Assembly: GCA_964575175.1 (NCBI GenBank)
Contig: CAZNPX010000001.1
Location: forward strand, 70,094 to 134,093
Direction of reading: 5' to 3'
Source: Ga0077548 sp964575175
Lineage (GTDB): Bacteria; Pseudomonadota; Alphaproteobacteria; Rhizobiales; Xanthobacteraceae
Length of the DNA stretch: 64,000 bases
Shown here: positions 34,304 to 42,667 of the stretch, one piece after another
How positions within the stretch are numbered: position 1 is the first letter of the stretch
How the letters are laid out: every line of letters starts with the position of its first letter
Made by a program: the position numbers and the translations under genes
Notes under the pieces: generated by a model
The model's input: the letters and a program-made list of their open reading frames with translations, nothing else
Told to the model about the DNA's origin: nothing
The model's database searches: none

Positions 34304-35302
34304 ATGTACACCCAAGCCCTGAACGTCAAGGAAGAAGCGACCGCTGCGTCCGATCCGGAACTGGAAGCGCGCTTTCAGGCGCAGGTCGATGCCGAGCTCA
34401 AGATCGAGCCCAACGACTGGATGCCGGAAGCCTATCGGCGGACGCTGACGCGGCAGATTTCCCAGCACGCCCATTCCGAGATCGTCGGCATGCTGCCGGA
34501 GGGAAACTGGATCACGCGCGCGCCGACGCTTCGCCGCAAGGCGGCCCTGCTCGCGAAAGTGCAGGACGAGGGCGGCCACGGCCTTTATCTCTACTCGGCG
34601 GCCGAAACGCTCGGCACCTCGCGCGAGCAGATGTTCGATCAACTGCTCTCGGGCAAGGCAAAGTATTCCTCGATCTTCAACTATCCGACGCTGACCTGGG
34701 CCGACATCGGCGCGATCGGCTGGCTCGTGGATGGCGCGGCGATCATGAACCAGATTCCGCTCTGCCGCTGTTCTTACGGTCCCTATGCGCGGGCCATGAT
34801 CCGCATCTGTAAGGAAGAGAGCTTCCACCAGCGCCAGGGCTACGAAATCATGATGACGCTCGCGCGCGGCACGCCTGAGCAGAAAGCGATGGCGCAGGAT
34901 GCGCTGAACCGCTGGTGGTGGCCGTCGGTGATGATGTTCGGCCCCTCCGACAAGGACAGCCAGCACTCCGACCAGACCATGCGCTGGAAGATCAAGCGCT
35001 TCTCCAACGACGATCTGCGGCAGAAATTCATCGACGCGACGGTGCCGCAAGGGCACTTCATCGGCCTCGAGTTTCCCGATCCCGATCTGAAGTTCAACGA
35101 GAAGACCCGCCACTGGGATTTCGGCGAGATCGACTGGACCGAGTTCAAGCGCGTGATCGCGGGTGACGGGCCCTGCAACAAGCAGCGCATGAAGCAGCGC
35201 CGCGCGGCGCACGACAATGGTCGCTGGGTGCGCGAGGCGGCGCTCGCTTACGCCGAGAAGCGCCGCAATCGCGAAGCCGCGGCCAAGATCGCGGCCGAAT
35301 AA
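34304..35302 (+). CDS. paaA: Phenylacetyl-CoA 1,2-epoxidase catalytic subunit PaaA
   Basis: 332 residues. The di-iron oxygenase subunit that, with PaaC, PaaB and PaaE, converts phenylacetyl-CoA to the ring 1,2-epoxide. Iron-binding ExxH pairs are seen at Glu89-His92 (VQDEGGHGLYLYS) and Glu172-His175 (CKEESFHQRQGYE). FPDPDLKFNEKTRHWDFGEIDW near the C-terminus is characteristic of PaaA. First structural gene after the paaX-controlled promoter. Confidence 0.96.
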   Translation: MYTQALNVKEEATAASDPELEARFQAQVDAELKIEPNDWMPEAYRRTLTRQISQHAHSEIVGMLPEGNWITRAPTLRRKAALLAKVQDEGGHGLYLYSAAETLGTSREQMFDQLLSGKAKYSSIFNYPTLTWADIGAIGWLVDGAAIMNQIPLCRCSYGPYARAMIRICKEESFHQRQGYEIMMTLARGTPEQKAMAQDALNRWWWPSVMMFGPSDKDSQHSDQTMRWKIKRFSNDDLRQKFIDATVPQGHFIGLEFPDPDLKFNEKTRHWDFGEIDWTEFKRVIAGDGPCNKQRMKQRRAAHDNGRWVREAALAYAEKRRNREAAAKIAAE

Positions 35303-35313
35303 GAGGAAGCGCC

Positions 35314-35613
35314 ATGACCGAGCAGAAAACCGAACAGCACTGGCCGCTTTGGGAAGTGTTCATCCGTTCGAAGAACGGCCTTTCGCACCGCCACGTCGGC
35401 AGCCTGCACGCGACCGACGCAACCATGGCGCTGCAGGCTGCGCGCGACGTTTACACGCGCAGGGGCGAGGGGCTTTCGATATGGGTGGTGCCGTCCAATT
35501 CGATCACGGCCTCCGACCCCACCGATAAGGATGTCATGTTCGAGCCGGCGGAATCGAAAATCTATCGGCACCCGACCTTCTACGATATTCCCGACGAAGT
35601 CGGGCATATGTGA
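35314..35613 (+). CDS. paaB: Phenylacetyl-CoA 1,2-epoxidase subunit PaaB
   Basis: 99 residues, standard PaaB length. WPLWEVFIRSKNGLSHRHVGSLHATDATMALQAARDVYTRR is the characteristic N-terminal half; EGLSIWVVPSNSI follows. PaaB bridges PaaAC heterodimers in the multicomponent oxygenase. Its TGA overlaps the region where paaC begins. Confidence 0.96.
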   Translation: MTEQKTEQHWPLWEVFIRSKNGLSHRHVGSLHATDATMALQAARDVYTRRGEGLSIWVVPSNSITASDPTDKDVMFEPAESKIYRHPTFYDIPDEVGHM

Positions 35614-35621
35614 GCAGGCTC

Positions 35622-36389
35622 ATGGCCGGCACGATGACCGAAACGCCACTCTTTGCTTATACCCTGCGGCTTGCGGACAACGCGCTGATCCTCGGGCATC
35701 GCTTGTCCGAGTGGATCGGCCATTCGCCGGCGCTCGAGGAAGACCTCGCGCTCGGCAATATGGGGCTCGATCTCATCGGGCAGGCGCGCGCGTTCTACAC
35801 CTATGCCGGGGAAGTCGAAGGCAAGGGCCGCGACGAGGATAAGCTCGCCTATCTGCGCGACGCCAAGGACTGGCGCAACGTGCTGCTGGTCGAGCAGCCC
35901 AACGGCGACTTTGCCGCGACCATGATCCGGCAACTGCTGTTTGCGGCCTATGCCCATCCGCTTTACGTGGCGCTGACCAAATCGAAGGACGCCACGCTCG
36001 CGGCGATCGCCGCCAAGGCCGAGAAGGAAATGGCCTATCACGTCCGCCATTCCGGCGAATGGATCATCCGTCTCGGCGACGGCACCGAGGAAAGCCACGA
36101 GCGCGCGCAGGCGGCGCTCGACGAGCTTTATGCCTACACGAACGAATTGTTCGAAAGCGACGAGGTCGAGCGCGCATTGATCGATGCCGGTATCGCGGCC
36201 GATCCCGCGAGCCTGCGCGACGAATGGGAGCGCACGATCCATCGCGTGTTCGCGGAAGCGCGGCTGAAAGCGCCGCCGCCGAGCTTCGCCCAGACCGGCG
36301 GCCGCAGCGGCCGCCACAGCGAGCATCTCGGCTACATTCTTGCCGACATGCAGTTTCTCCAGCGGACCTATCCGGGGGCGCAGTGGTGA
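35622..36389 (+). CDS. paaC: Phenylacetyl-CoA 1,2-epoxidase structural subunit PaaC
   Basis: 255 residues from ATG 35622; GTG 35610 and ATG 35634 are alternatives in frame. PaaC is a ferritin-like relative of PaaA that stabilises it and binds substrate. TLRLADNALILGHRLSEWIGHSPALEEDLALGNMGLDLIGQARAF is its defining segment, with MAYHVRHSGEWIIRLGDGTEESH later. The stop overlaps the paaD GTG. Confidence 0.95.
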   Translation: MAGTMTETPLFAYTLRLADNALILGHRLSEWIGHSPALEEDLALGNMGLDLIGQARAFYTYAGEVEGKGRDEDKLAYLRDAKDWRNVLLVEQPNGDFAATMIRQLLFAAYAHPLYVALTKSKDATLAAIAAKAEKEMAYHVRHSGEWIIRLGDGTEESHERAQAALDELYAYTNELFESDEVERALIDAGIAADPASLRDEWERTIHRVFAEARLKAPPPSFAQTGGRSGRHSEHLGYILADMQFLQRTYPGAQW

Positions 36390-36901
36390 GCGCGGTCATT
36401 GAGAAAATCCATGCCGGACGGCTGCGCGAGCGCGCCTGGGCCGCGGCTGCGGCGGTGGTCGATCCCGAGCTTCCGGTGCTGACCATCGAGGATCTCGGCG
36501 TGCTTCGTGAAATCCGCGTGAGCGGCGAAGGCAAGGTCGAAGCGCTGATAACGCCGACCTATCTCGGCTGTCCGGCGATGAACATGATCACGCTGGAAGT
36601 GGAGCTTGCGCTAGAGCGCGCGGGCTTCGCAAAGCCGAAAGTGACCACCGTGATGTCGCCCGCCTGGAGCACCGACTGGATGTCGGAGGCAGGCAGGGAA
36701 AAGCTGCGCGCATTCGGCATTGCGCCGCCCTCGGGAAAATCCGGCCGCCGTGCTGCGCTGTTCGGCGAAGAGAACATCGAGTGCCCGCATTGCCGGTCGA
36801 AGGATACCGAGCGCATCTCGGAGTTCGGTTCGACTTCCTGCAAGGCGCTATGGCGCTGCAAGGCGTGCGCCGAGCCCTTCGACTATTTCAAGTGCATCTA
36901 G
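36386..36901 (+). CDS. paaD: Phenylacetate pathway protein PaaD (MIP18/iron-sulfur maturation-like)
   Basis: 171 residues from GTG 36386. The DUF59 domain (AAVVDPELPVLTIEDLGVLR; ITPTYLGCPAMNMI with the conserved Cys) is followed by a C-terminal zinc-ribbon-like pair CPHC...CKACAEPFDYFKC. PaaD is needed for activity of the epoxidase, probably through Fe-S assembly on PaaE. It overlaps paaC by four bases. Confidence 0.94.
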   Translation: MSAVIEKIHAGRLRERAWAAAAAVVDPELPVLTIEDLGVLREIRVSGEGKVEALITPTYLGCPAMNMITLEVELALERAGFAKPKVTTVMSPAWSTDWMSEAGREKLRAFGIAPPSGKSGRRAALFGEENIECPHCRSKDTERISEFGSTSCKALWRCKACAEPFDYFKCI

Positions 36902-36908
36902 GTCCGCC

Positions 36909-37982
36909 ATGTCGATCGCATTCCACAAGCTCAAAGTCGCCGACCTGCGCCGGGAAACGCCGGACGCGGTGTCGATCGCCTTCGATATTCCGGAAGCGCT
37001 GCGCGACGCCTATCGCTTCAGCCCGGGCCAGCACCTGACGCTGAAGCTCAACGACAGCGGCACGGAGTTGCGCCGCTCCTACTCGATCTGCGCGGGCATG
37101 GACGACGGAGAGCTGCGCATCGCGGTCAAGAAGGTCGACGGCGGCAGCGTTTCCTCCTGGGTCAACGAGAAGCTGCGCGCGGGCGACGAAATCGAAGTGA
37201 TGACGCCGCAGGGGCGGTTTGGCGTGGCGCCGGCGCCGGATGAAGCCCGGAGCTATCTTGCGATCGCCGCGGGCTCCGGCATCACGCCGATCCACTCCAT
37301 GATCCGCACCATGCTGACGCGCGAGCCCCGGAGCCGCTTCGTCCTGATCTACGGCAACCGCTATGCGCGAAGCATCATGTTCAAGGATCAGCTCGAGGAT
37401 CTGAAGGATCAGTTCCTCGACCGGCTGGTGGTGCATCATGTGCTTTCGCGCGAGCCGCAGGAGATTGCGCTGCTTAGCGGGCGCCTGGACGGCGAAAAGA
37501 TCACGAACCTGCTCAGGAGTTCGCTGCCTGCCCGGAAGATCGCTCATGCGTTTCTCTGCGGGCCCGGGGGCCTGATCAAGGAAGGCGAGGAGGCGCTGCG
37601 CGCCTATGGGCTCGAGCCCGCACGCATTCATGTCGAGTATTTCTCGACCGATGGCCTGCCGGTCGCAGCGAAGAAAGCAACCGCTTCGCTCGGCGACGAT
37701 GCCGACGTGAACGCATCGATCACGCTGAACGGCATTCGCTACGACGTGCCGATGAAGGCGGGCGAAACGGTCATCGATGCGGGCCTGCGCGCCGGGCTCG
37801 ACCTGCCGTTCTCCTGCAAGGGCGGCATGTGCTGCACCTGCCGCGCCAAGCTTGTCGGGGGCGACGTGGAGATGGAGCACAATTATTCGCTGGAAGACTG
37901 GGAGATGAAAGCCGGCTTCGTGCTCACCTGCCAGGCGCGGCCGACCACCAAGACCGTCGAGATCGATTTTGACCAGCTCTAG
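36909..37982 (+). CDS. paaE: Phenylacetyl-CoA 1,2-epoxidase reductase PaaE
   Basis: 357 residues. An FAD domain (FSPGQHLTLKL; ELRRSYSICAG), an NAD(P)H domain (AIAAGSGITPIHSMIRTML) and a C-terminal plant-type [2Fe-2S] ferredoxin whose CxxxxCxxC is in SCKGGMCCTCRAKL, with the fourth Cys in FVLTCQARP. It passes electrons from NADPH to the PaaA di-iron centre. Last gene of paaABCDE, convergent with paaR seven bases away. Confidence 0.95.
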   Translation: MSIAFHKLKVADLRRETPDAVSIAFDIPEALRDAYRFSPGQHLTLKLNDSGTELRRSYSICAGMDDGELRIAVKKVDGGSVSSWVNEKLRAGDEIEVMTPQGRFGVAPAPDEARSYLAIAAGSGITPIHSMIRTMLTREPRSRFVLIYGNRYARSIMFKDQLEDLKDQFLDRLVVHHVLSREPQEIALLSGRLDGEKITNLLRSSLPARKIAHAFLCGPGGLIKEGEEALRAYGLEPARIHVEYFSTDGLPVAAKKATASLGDDADVNASITLNGIRYDVPMKAGETVIDAGLRAGLDLPFSCKGGMCCTCRAKLVGGDVEMEHNYSLEDWEMKAGFVLTCQARPTTKTVEIDFDQL

Positions 37983-37988
37983 CGGCGG

Positions 37989-38615
37989 CTATCCGGCCGC
38001 GCGGTAGGCGGAGGAGGCTTTGCTTTCCAGCGAGGCCGCGCCTTCGACCAGCAATTGCGTCGCGAGATCCGCATAGTCCTCGCGGCTCATGGAGCCGCCC
38101 TCGCGGAACCACATATAATGCCAGTTCAGCATGCCGAAGAGTGACATCGTCACCGGCTTCAGGAGACGCGGCGAAGCACCGACGGTGCGATTCACCGCGG
38201 CGATGGCATTCGAGAAGATCACGACAAGCTCGCGCTCCAGCGCGATGAGCTGCTTGCGTTTCGCGGCGGGCAGCTTCGACAATTCGTTGATTTGGATTTT
38301 GTGCTGGTCGTCCGCGTCGCGATAGGCCTCCAGCAGCGCGCCGACCAGCGCGCGCAGGCGCGGCACCGGCGCGAGGTTCTCCTCCACCGCCCGCACCGCG
38401 CCGATCAGGTCGTCGAGATGGGCGCGCAGGACGTCGAACAGCAGCTCGTCCTTGTTGACGTAGTAATGATAGAGCAGCGCTTTCGACACGCGGCAGGCCG
38501 CGGCCACCTCCGCCATCGAGGTGCGGTCGTAGCCGTTCTTCGCAAACAGCTTTGCCGAGCGATTCAAAATCGCTTTGCGCTTGCCGTCGTAATCCGCTGC
38601 GCGGGGACGAGCCAT
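37989..38615 (-). CDS. paaR: TetR family regulator of phenylacetate genes (PaaR-like)
   Basis: 208 residues. N-terminal TetR helix-turn-helix (LFAKNGYDRTSMAEVAAACRVSKALLYHYYVNKDELL) and a helical effector domain ending in SSAYRAAG. It starts two bases after the paaK stop on the same strand, as last gene of paaG-paaI-paaK-paaR. Two copies of an 18-base TTGACCGACCGGTTGGTC element sit at the promoters of this operon and of paaZ, a GACCGNCCGGTNGGTC-like form reported for PaaR regulators of other proteobacteria. Name inferred from context. Confidence 0.85.
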   Translation of the reverse strand: MARPRAADYDGKRKAILNRSAKLFAKNGYDRTSMAEVAAACRVSKALLYHYYVNKDELLFDVLRAHLDDLIGAVRAVEENLAPVPRLRALVGALLEAYRDADDQHKIQINELSKLPAAKRKQLIALERELVVIFSNAIAAVNRTVGASPRLLKPVTMSLFGMLNWHYMWFREGGSMSREDYADLATQLLVEGAASLESKASSAYRAAG

Positions 38616-38617
38616 CG

Positions 38618-39928
38618 TTATTCCTTCGGCCGCTTGTCGACGATGCGGCGCGCCTTGCCGGCGGAGCGCTCGACGCCGCCGGGCGGGGAAACCTTCACCT
38701 TCGCGGAGACGCCGATATTGTTCTTGATGAGTTCGGCAAGTTTGCCGCCTTCGGCGCTGCCCTCGGCTTCGGCCGCGCCCTCGCGCGCTTCCACCATCAG
38801 CAGCATTACGTCGAGGCGTTCCTCGCGCGAAAGCTCGATCTGGTAGTGCGGCGCCAGGCCATTGCAGCGAAGCAGCAATTCCTCGATCTGGGTCGGGAAT
38901 ACGTTGACGCCGCGCACGATCATCATATCGTCGGTGCGGCCGGTGACCTTTTCCATCCGGCGCATGGAGCGCGCGGTGCCGGGCAGGAGCCGCGTCAAAT
39001 CGCGGGTGCGGTAGCGGATGATCGGAAAGGCTTCCTTGGTGAGCGACGTGAAGACGAGCTCGCCGCGTTCGCCATCGGGCAGCACCCTGCCGGTCTCGGG
39101 GTCGATCACCTCCGGATAGAAGTGATCCTCCCAGACGTGCAATCCGTCCTTGGTCTCGACGCATTCGTTGGCGACGCCCGGACCCATGACTTCGGAGAGG
39201 CCGTAGATATCCACGGCATCCATGTCGAAGGCTTCCTCGATTTCCGCGCGCATCGAATTGGTCCAGGGTTCGGCGCCGAAAATGCCGACCTGAAGTGGCG
39301 ACTGGCGCGGGTCGAGACCCTTCGCGCGGTACTCGTCGAGGATCGCGAGCATGTAGGAGGGCGTGACCATGATGATTTCCGGGCGGAAATCCTCGATCAA
39401 CTGCACCTGCCGCTCGGTCATGCCGCCGGAAACCGGGATTACCGTGCAGCCGAGCTTCTCCGCGCCGTAATGCGCGCCCAGGCCCCCGGTGAAAAGGCCG
39501 TAGCCATAGGAGACATGCACTTTCATGCCCGGCCGTCCGCCGGAAGCGCGGATCGAGCGCGCCATTACGTGCGACCAGGTGTCGATGTCGTTCTGCGTAT
39601 AGCCGACCACGGTGGGCTTGCCGGTGGTGCCGGACGAGGCGTGGATGCGCACGACCTTGTCCTGCGGCACGGCAAACATGCCGAAGGGATAATTGTCGCG
39701 AAGATCGCTCTTTACGGTGAAGGGAAATTTCGCGAGGTCTTCGAGGTGCCTGAAATCGGCGGGCGTCACGCCGGCTTCGTCGAACTTCTTCTTGTAGGCG
39801 GGCACGTTCTTGTAAACGTGCTCCAGCGTCCAGCGCAGGCGCTGCAATTGAAGCGCCGATATTTCGTCACGCGAGGCACGCTCGATCGGCTCCAGGCCAT
39901 AGGGTTTGTAGGAAGACTTATCCAGCAT
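38618..39928 (-). CDS. paaK: Phenylacetate-CoA ligase PaaK
   Basis: 436 residues, typical size. Activates phenylacetate to phenylacetyl-CoA with ATP, the entry step of the pathway. The AMP-binding loop IHASSGTTGKPTVVGYTQND is near residue 95; MVTPSYMLAILDEYRAKG, FGAEPWTNSMR and IYGLSEVMGPGVANECVE follow, and the C-terminal domain has MMIVRGVNVFPTQIEELLL. Starts within the end of paaI (11-base overlap). Confidence 0.96.
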   Translation of the reverse strand: MLDKSSYKPYGLEPIERASRDEISALQLQRLRWTLEHVYKNVPAYKKKFDEAGVTPADFRHLEDLAKFPFTVKSDLRDNYPFGMFAVPQDKVVRIHASSGTTGKPTVVGYTQNDIDTWSHVMARSIRASGGRPGMKVHVSYGYGLFTGGLGAHYGAEKLGCTVIPVSGGMTERQVQLIEDFRPEIIMVTPSYMLAILDEYRAKGLDPRQSPLQVGIFGAEPWTNSMRAEIEEAFDMDAVDIYGLSEVMGPGVANECVETKDGLHVWEDHFYPEVIDPETGRVLPDGERGELVFTSLTKEAFPIIRYRTRDLTRLLPGTARSMRRMEKVTGRTDDMMIVRGVNVFPTQIEELLLRCNGLAPHYQIELSREERLDVMLLMVEAREGAAEAEGSAEGGKLAELIKNNIGVSAKVKVSPPGGVERSAGKARRIVDKRPKE

Positions 39929-40376
39929 TGCCGTCTCCGTCGGATGCAGTCAGTCCGGGCACGATCTCGCCGCCGATGGCGCGCGAGTGGCCGCGAAATT
40001 CCGCGATCACGGTGCCGTCCTCGCGGCTGACCGTGATGTCATAAATTCCCGAACGCCCGGATTTCGAAATCTCGGTCGCGTCGGCGCGTAATCTGTCGCC
40101 GAGTTTTCCGGGCCGGATAAAGGTTACGGCGCACTGCTGCGCGACCGTTATCTGGTTGTAGGTGTTGCAGGCGAAGGCGAAGGTGGAGTCGGCGAGAAGG
40201 AAAATATAGCCGCCGTGGCAGATGTTGTGGCCGTTCACCATCTTCTCGGTGACCGTCATCGCGAGCGTGGCCTTGCCCGGCGCAATGGAAAGAATTTCCA
40301 TGCCGAGGTTGCGGCTTGCTTCGTCGTCGGACCACATCTTGTCCGCGGAAGCCCTGGCGACGGCGAGGGCGTCCAT
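39918..40376 (-). CDS. paaI: Hydroxyphenylacetyl-CoA/acyl-CoA thioesterase PaaI
   Basis: 152 residues, hot-dog fold. VNGHNICHGGYIFLLADSTFAFACNTYN contains the PaaI active-site segment (Asn/His...Asp), and AVTFIRPGKLGDRLRADATE follows. It frees CoA from dead-end intermediates of phenylacetate breakdown. Its ATG overlaps the paaG TGA (ATGA). Confidence 0.94.
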   Translation of the reverse strand: MDALAVARASADKMWSDDEASRNLGMEILSIAPGKATLAMTVTEKMVNGHNICHGGYIFLLADSTFAFACNTYNQITVAQQCAVTFIRPGKLGDRLRADATEISKSGRSGIYDITVSREDGTVIAEFRGHSRAIGGEIVPGLTASDGDGNAG

Positions 40377-41173
40377 CAGCCGGCCTGCCGCGCGGAGAAT
40401 TTTGCGCTGCGCTTTTCCATGAAGGCCTTCACGCCCTCGGCGTAGTCGTCGGCGGCGCCGAGACTTGCCTGGACCGTGCGCTCCAGTTCGAGTTGCGCGT
40501 CGAGCGTATTGGTTTCCGCGTCTTCGAGCGCGCGGCGGATGGCGACCAGCGCGGCGGTCGGGCCGTTCGCGAGCTGCGCGCAGATTTTTTCCGCTTCCGG
40601 CAGCAGCGCGGCGTCGTCGACCGCTTTCCAGATCATGCCCCAGCTTTCGGCCTTCTCGGCCGACAGCGGCTCGGCGAGCATGGCAAGCCCGCGTGCCCGC
40701 GCAGCACCTGCAAGCCGCGGCAGGAACCAGGTGCCGCCCGAATCCGGCACGAGGCCGATTTTGGCGAATGCCTGCATGAAATTCGCGGAGCGCGCCGCAA
40801 GCACGATGTCGAACGCAAGCGCGATATTCGCGCCCGCGCCGGCGGCCACGCCATTGACGGCGCAGACCGTGGGGAAGGGCAGCGACTTAATCCGCTTCAC
40901 CAGCGGATTGTAGAAGGTGCCGATGGTGTGGCCGAGATCCGGACGATTGCCACCGGAAACATTACGGTCGGACAAGTCCTGCCCGGCGCAGAAGCCGCGG
41001 CCCGCGCCCGTGACCAGAAGCGCCCGGCAGGCTGGATCGCGCTCGGCTTCGTCCAGCGCCGCTTGCAGTGCAGCATGCATCGCCTCGTTGAACGAATTGA
41101 GGCGCTGCGGCCGGTTGAGCGTGACGATGCGATAATTGTCGCGCGCGCTGGAAAGAACTGGCGTTTCTTCCAT
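40376..41173 (-). CDS. paaG: 1,2-epoxyphenylacetyl-CoA isomerase PaaG
   Basis: 265 residues; crotonase fold. LNRPQRLNSFNEAMHAALQ, LLVTGAGRGFCAGQDLSDRN, GTFYNPLVKRIKSLPFPTVCAVNGVAAGAGANIALAFDIV and IGLVPDSGGTWFLPRLAG match Escherichia coli PaaG closely by eye. It turns the ring epoxide into the oxepin-CoA that PaaZ opens. The frame runs much further upstream; ATG 41173, with GGGGA before it, is used. First gene of the paaG-I-K-R operon. Confidence 0.94.
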   Translation of the reverse strand: MEETPVLSSARDNYRIVTLNRPQRLNSFNEAMHAALQAALDEAERDPACRALLVTGAGRGFCAGQDLSDRNVSGGNRPDLGHTIGTFYNPLVKRIKSLPFPTVCAVNGVAAGAGANIALAFDIVLAARSANFMQAFAKIGLVPDSGGTWFLPRLAGAARARGLAMLAEPLSAEKAESWGMIWKAVDDAALLPEAEKICAQLANGPTAALVAIRRALEDAETNTLDAQLELERTVQASLGAADDYAEGVKAFMEKRSAKFSARQAG

Positions 41174-41252
41174 GACGTCCCCGATACTGTTGCGGCGCAT
41201 TCCCTTGCGGCGATCCGCGGGCCGCGCCGTCAAACTTTTTGTGCGCCCGGTC

Positions 41253-41271
41253 TTGACCGACCGGTTGGTCA
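41253..41271. promoter_or_regulatory. PaaR-type operator between paaG and the divergent Liv operon
   Basis: TTGACCGACCGGTTGGTC (41253-41270), within the near-palindrome TGACCGACCGGTTGGTCA (8 of 9 pairs). The same 18 bases occur inverted at 50091-50108. Read toward the Liv operon, its TTGACC acts as a -35, followed by TAATAT (41278-41283) after 19 bases. The rest of the 273-base gap (41174-41446) shows no gene. Confidence 0.85.
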
Positions 41272-41446
41272 GGGAATTAATATGGCGCAGCAGAATGAGT
41301 GTCAACGCGCCGCGGAGCAATGACGGCGCGAACACGAAGGGGAGGAGAAGCGGCGAACGAAATTCGTGCGCACGCGCCATCCCCGAAGCTGCAAAAGAAC
41401 GCCCTGCCCGGCATCGCCGGGCAAACAAGCATGGGAGGAAACCCTT

Positions 41447-42589
41447 ATGAACTTGCTCCGTAAAGTTTTTGCGGCGGCTATCGTCGTCTTCGGCACCGCG
41501 GGCATCGCGGACGCGCAGATCAAGATCGGCGCGGTGCTTTCGGTAACCGGTCCTGCGTCGTTCCTCGGCGACCCCGAGAAAAAGACGCTCGAAATCTATG
41601 CCGCCGACATCAACGCAAAGGGCGGCATCAACGGCCAGAAACTTCAGGTCATCATCTATGACGACGGCGGCGACCCGAACCAGGCGCGCACCTTCGCGAC
41701 CCGCCTGATCGAGGAAGACAAGGTCGATGCGCTGCTCGCCGGCTCGACGACCGCGACCACGATGGCGATCATTCCGCTCGCAGAAGAAGCAAAGATCCCG
41801 CTCATCAACTTCGCCGGCGCGGTGCAGGCGGCCGACCCGAAATACAAGTGGAACTTCAAGACGCCGCATACCGACCTGATGGCCTGCGAAAAGATCTTCG
41901 TCGACCTCCAGAAGCGCAAGCTCACCAAGATCGCGATGATCTCCGGCACCGACGCCTTCGGCAAATCCATGCGCGACCAGTGCATGACGGTGGTGAAGAA
42001 GTACGGGATCGAAGTGCTGCACGAGGAAACCTATGGCCCGCGTGACAGCGATATGACCCCGCAGCTCACCAACATCAAGGCGAAGGCGGACGTGCAGGCG
42101 GTGATCAACCCCGGCTTCGGCCAGGGGCCCGCGATCGTCACGCGCAACTACCGCCAGCTCGGCATCGCGGCTCCGCTCTATCAGAGCCACGGCGTCGGAT
42201 CGAAGCAGTTCATCGATCTCGCCGGTCCCGCCGCCAATGGCGTCCGGCTCCCTGCCGCCGCCTTGCTCGTCGCGGAAATCCTGCCCGACAGCGATCCGCA
42301 GAAGAAGGTCGTCGTCGCCTACAAGACCAAGTACGAGCAGGAAACCAAACAGCCGGTCTCGACTTTCGGCGGCCATATGTATGATGGCTTCATGATGATG
42401 GTCGAGGCGATGAAGCGTGCCGGCGGCGCCAAGGACAAGGCCAAGGTGCGCGACGAGATCGAGAAGACCAAGAACTTCATCGGCACCGGCGGCGTCGTGA
42501 ACATGTCGGCGACCGATCACCTCGGGCTCGATCTGACGGCGTTCAAGATGCTCGAAATCAAGAACGGCAACTGGGCGCTCGCCGAATAA
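41447..42589 (+). CDS. Liv-type ABC transporter substrate-binding protein, paa-linked
   Basis: 380 residues; ATG 41447 eight bases after GGAGG. Sec signal (VFAAAIVVFGTAGIADAQ). Class I binding protein: IKIGAVLSVTGPASFLGDPEKKTLEIY, INGQKLQVIIYDDGGDPNQA, MISGTDAFGKSMRDQC. Its promoter overlaps the PaaR-type operator shared with paaG, so it is probably co-regulated with phenylacetate catabolism and may bind phenylacetate or a precursor. A perfect hairpin follows the gene. Confidence 0.92.
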   Translation: MNLLRKVFAAAIVVFGTAGIADAQIKIGAVLSVTGPASFLGDPEKKTLEIYAADINAKGGINGQKLQVIIYDDGGDPNQARTFATRLIEEDKVDALLAGSTTATTMAIIPLAEEAKIPLINFAGAVQAADPKYKWNFKTPHTDLMACEKIFVDLQKRKLTKIAMISGTDAFGKSMRDQCMTVVKKYGIEVLHEETYGPRDSDMTPQLTNIKAKADVQAVINPGFGQGPAIVTRNYRQLGIAAPLYQSHGVGSKQFIDLAGPAANGVRLPAAALLVAEILPDSDPQKKVVVAYKTKYEQETKQPVSTFGGHMYDGFMMMVEAMKRAGGAKDKAKVRDEIEKTKNFIGTGGVVNMSATDHLGLDLTAFKMLEIKNGNWALAE

Positions 42590-42615
42590 TATCTTCTCTG
42601 TTCGGCAACGAAGAA

Positions 42616-42639
42616 CGGGACGGCGGTTTCGCCGTCCCG
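42616..42639 (+). terminator. Hairpin between binding-protein and permease genes
   Basis: CGGGACGGCG (42616-42625) and CGCCGTCCCG (42630-42639) form a perfect 10-bp stem with a GTTT loop, followed by GTCATTTTCC. It looks like a leaky terminator that would favour binding-protein expression over the downstream membrane genes. Confidence 0.75.
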
Positions 42640-42667
42640 GTCATTTTCCGGGAAGGGGTCGCGGGCA

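Noticed and set aside
41174..42520. Upstream extension of the paaG frame to 714 residues
   Set aside because: The extra part lies antisense to the Liv binding-protein gene and crosses the PaaR-type operator; homology begins at ATG 41173.
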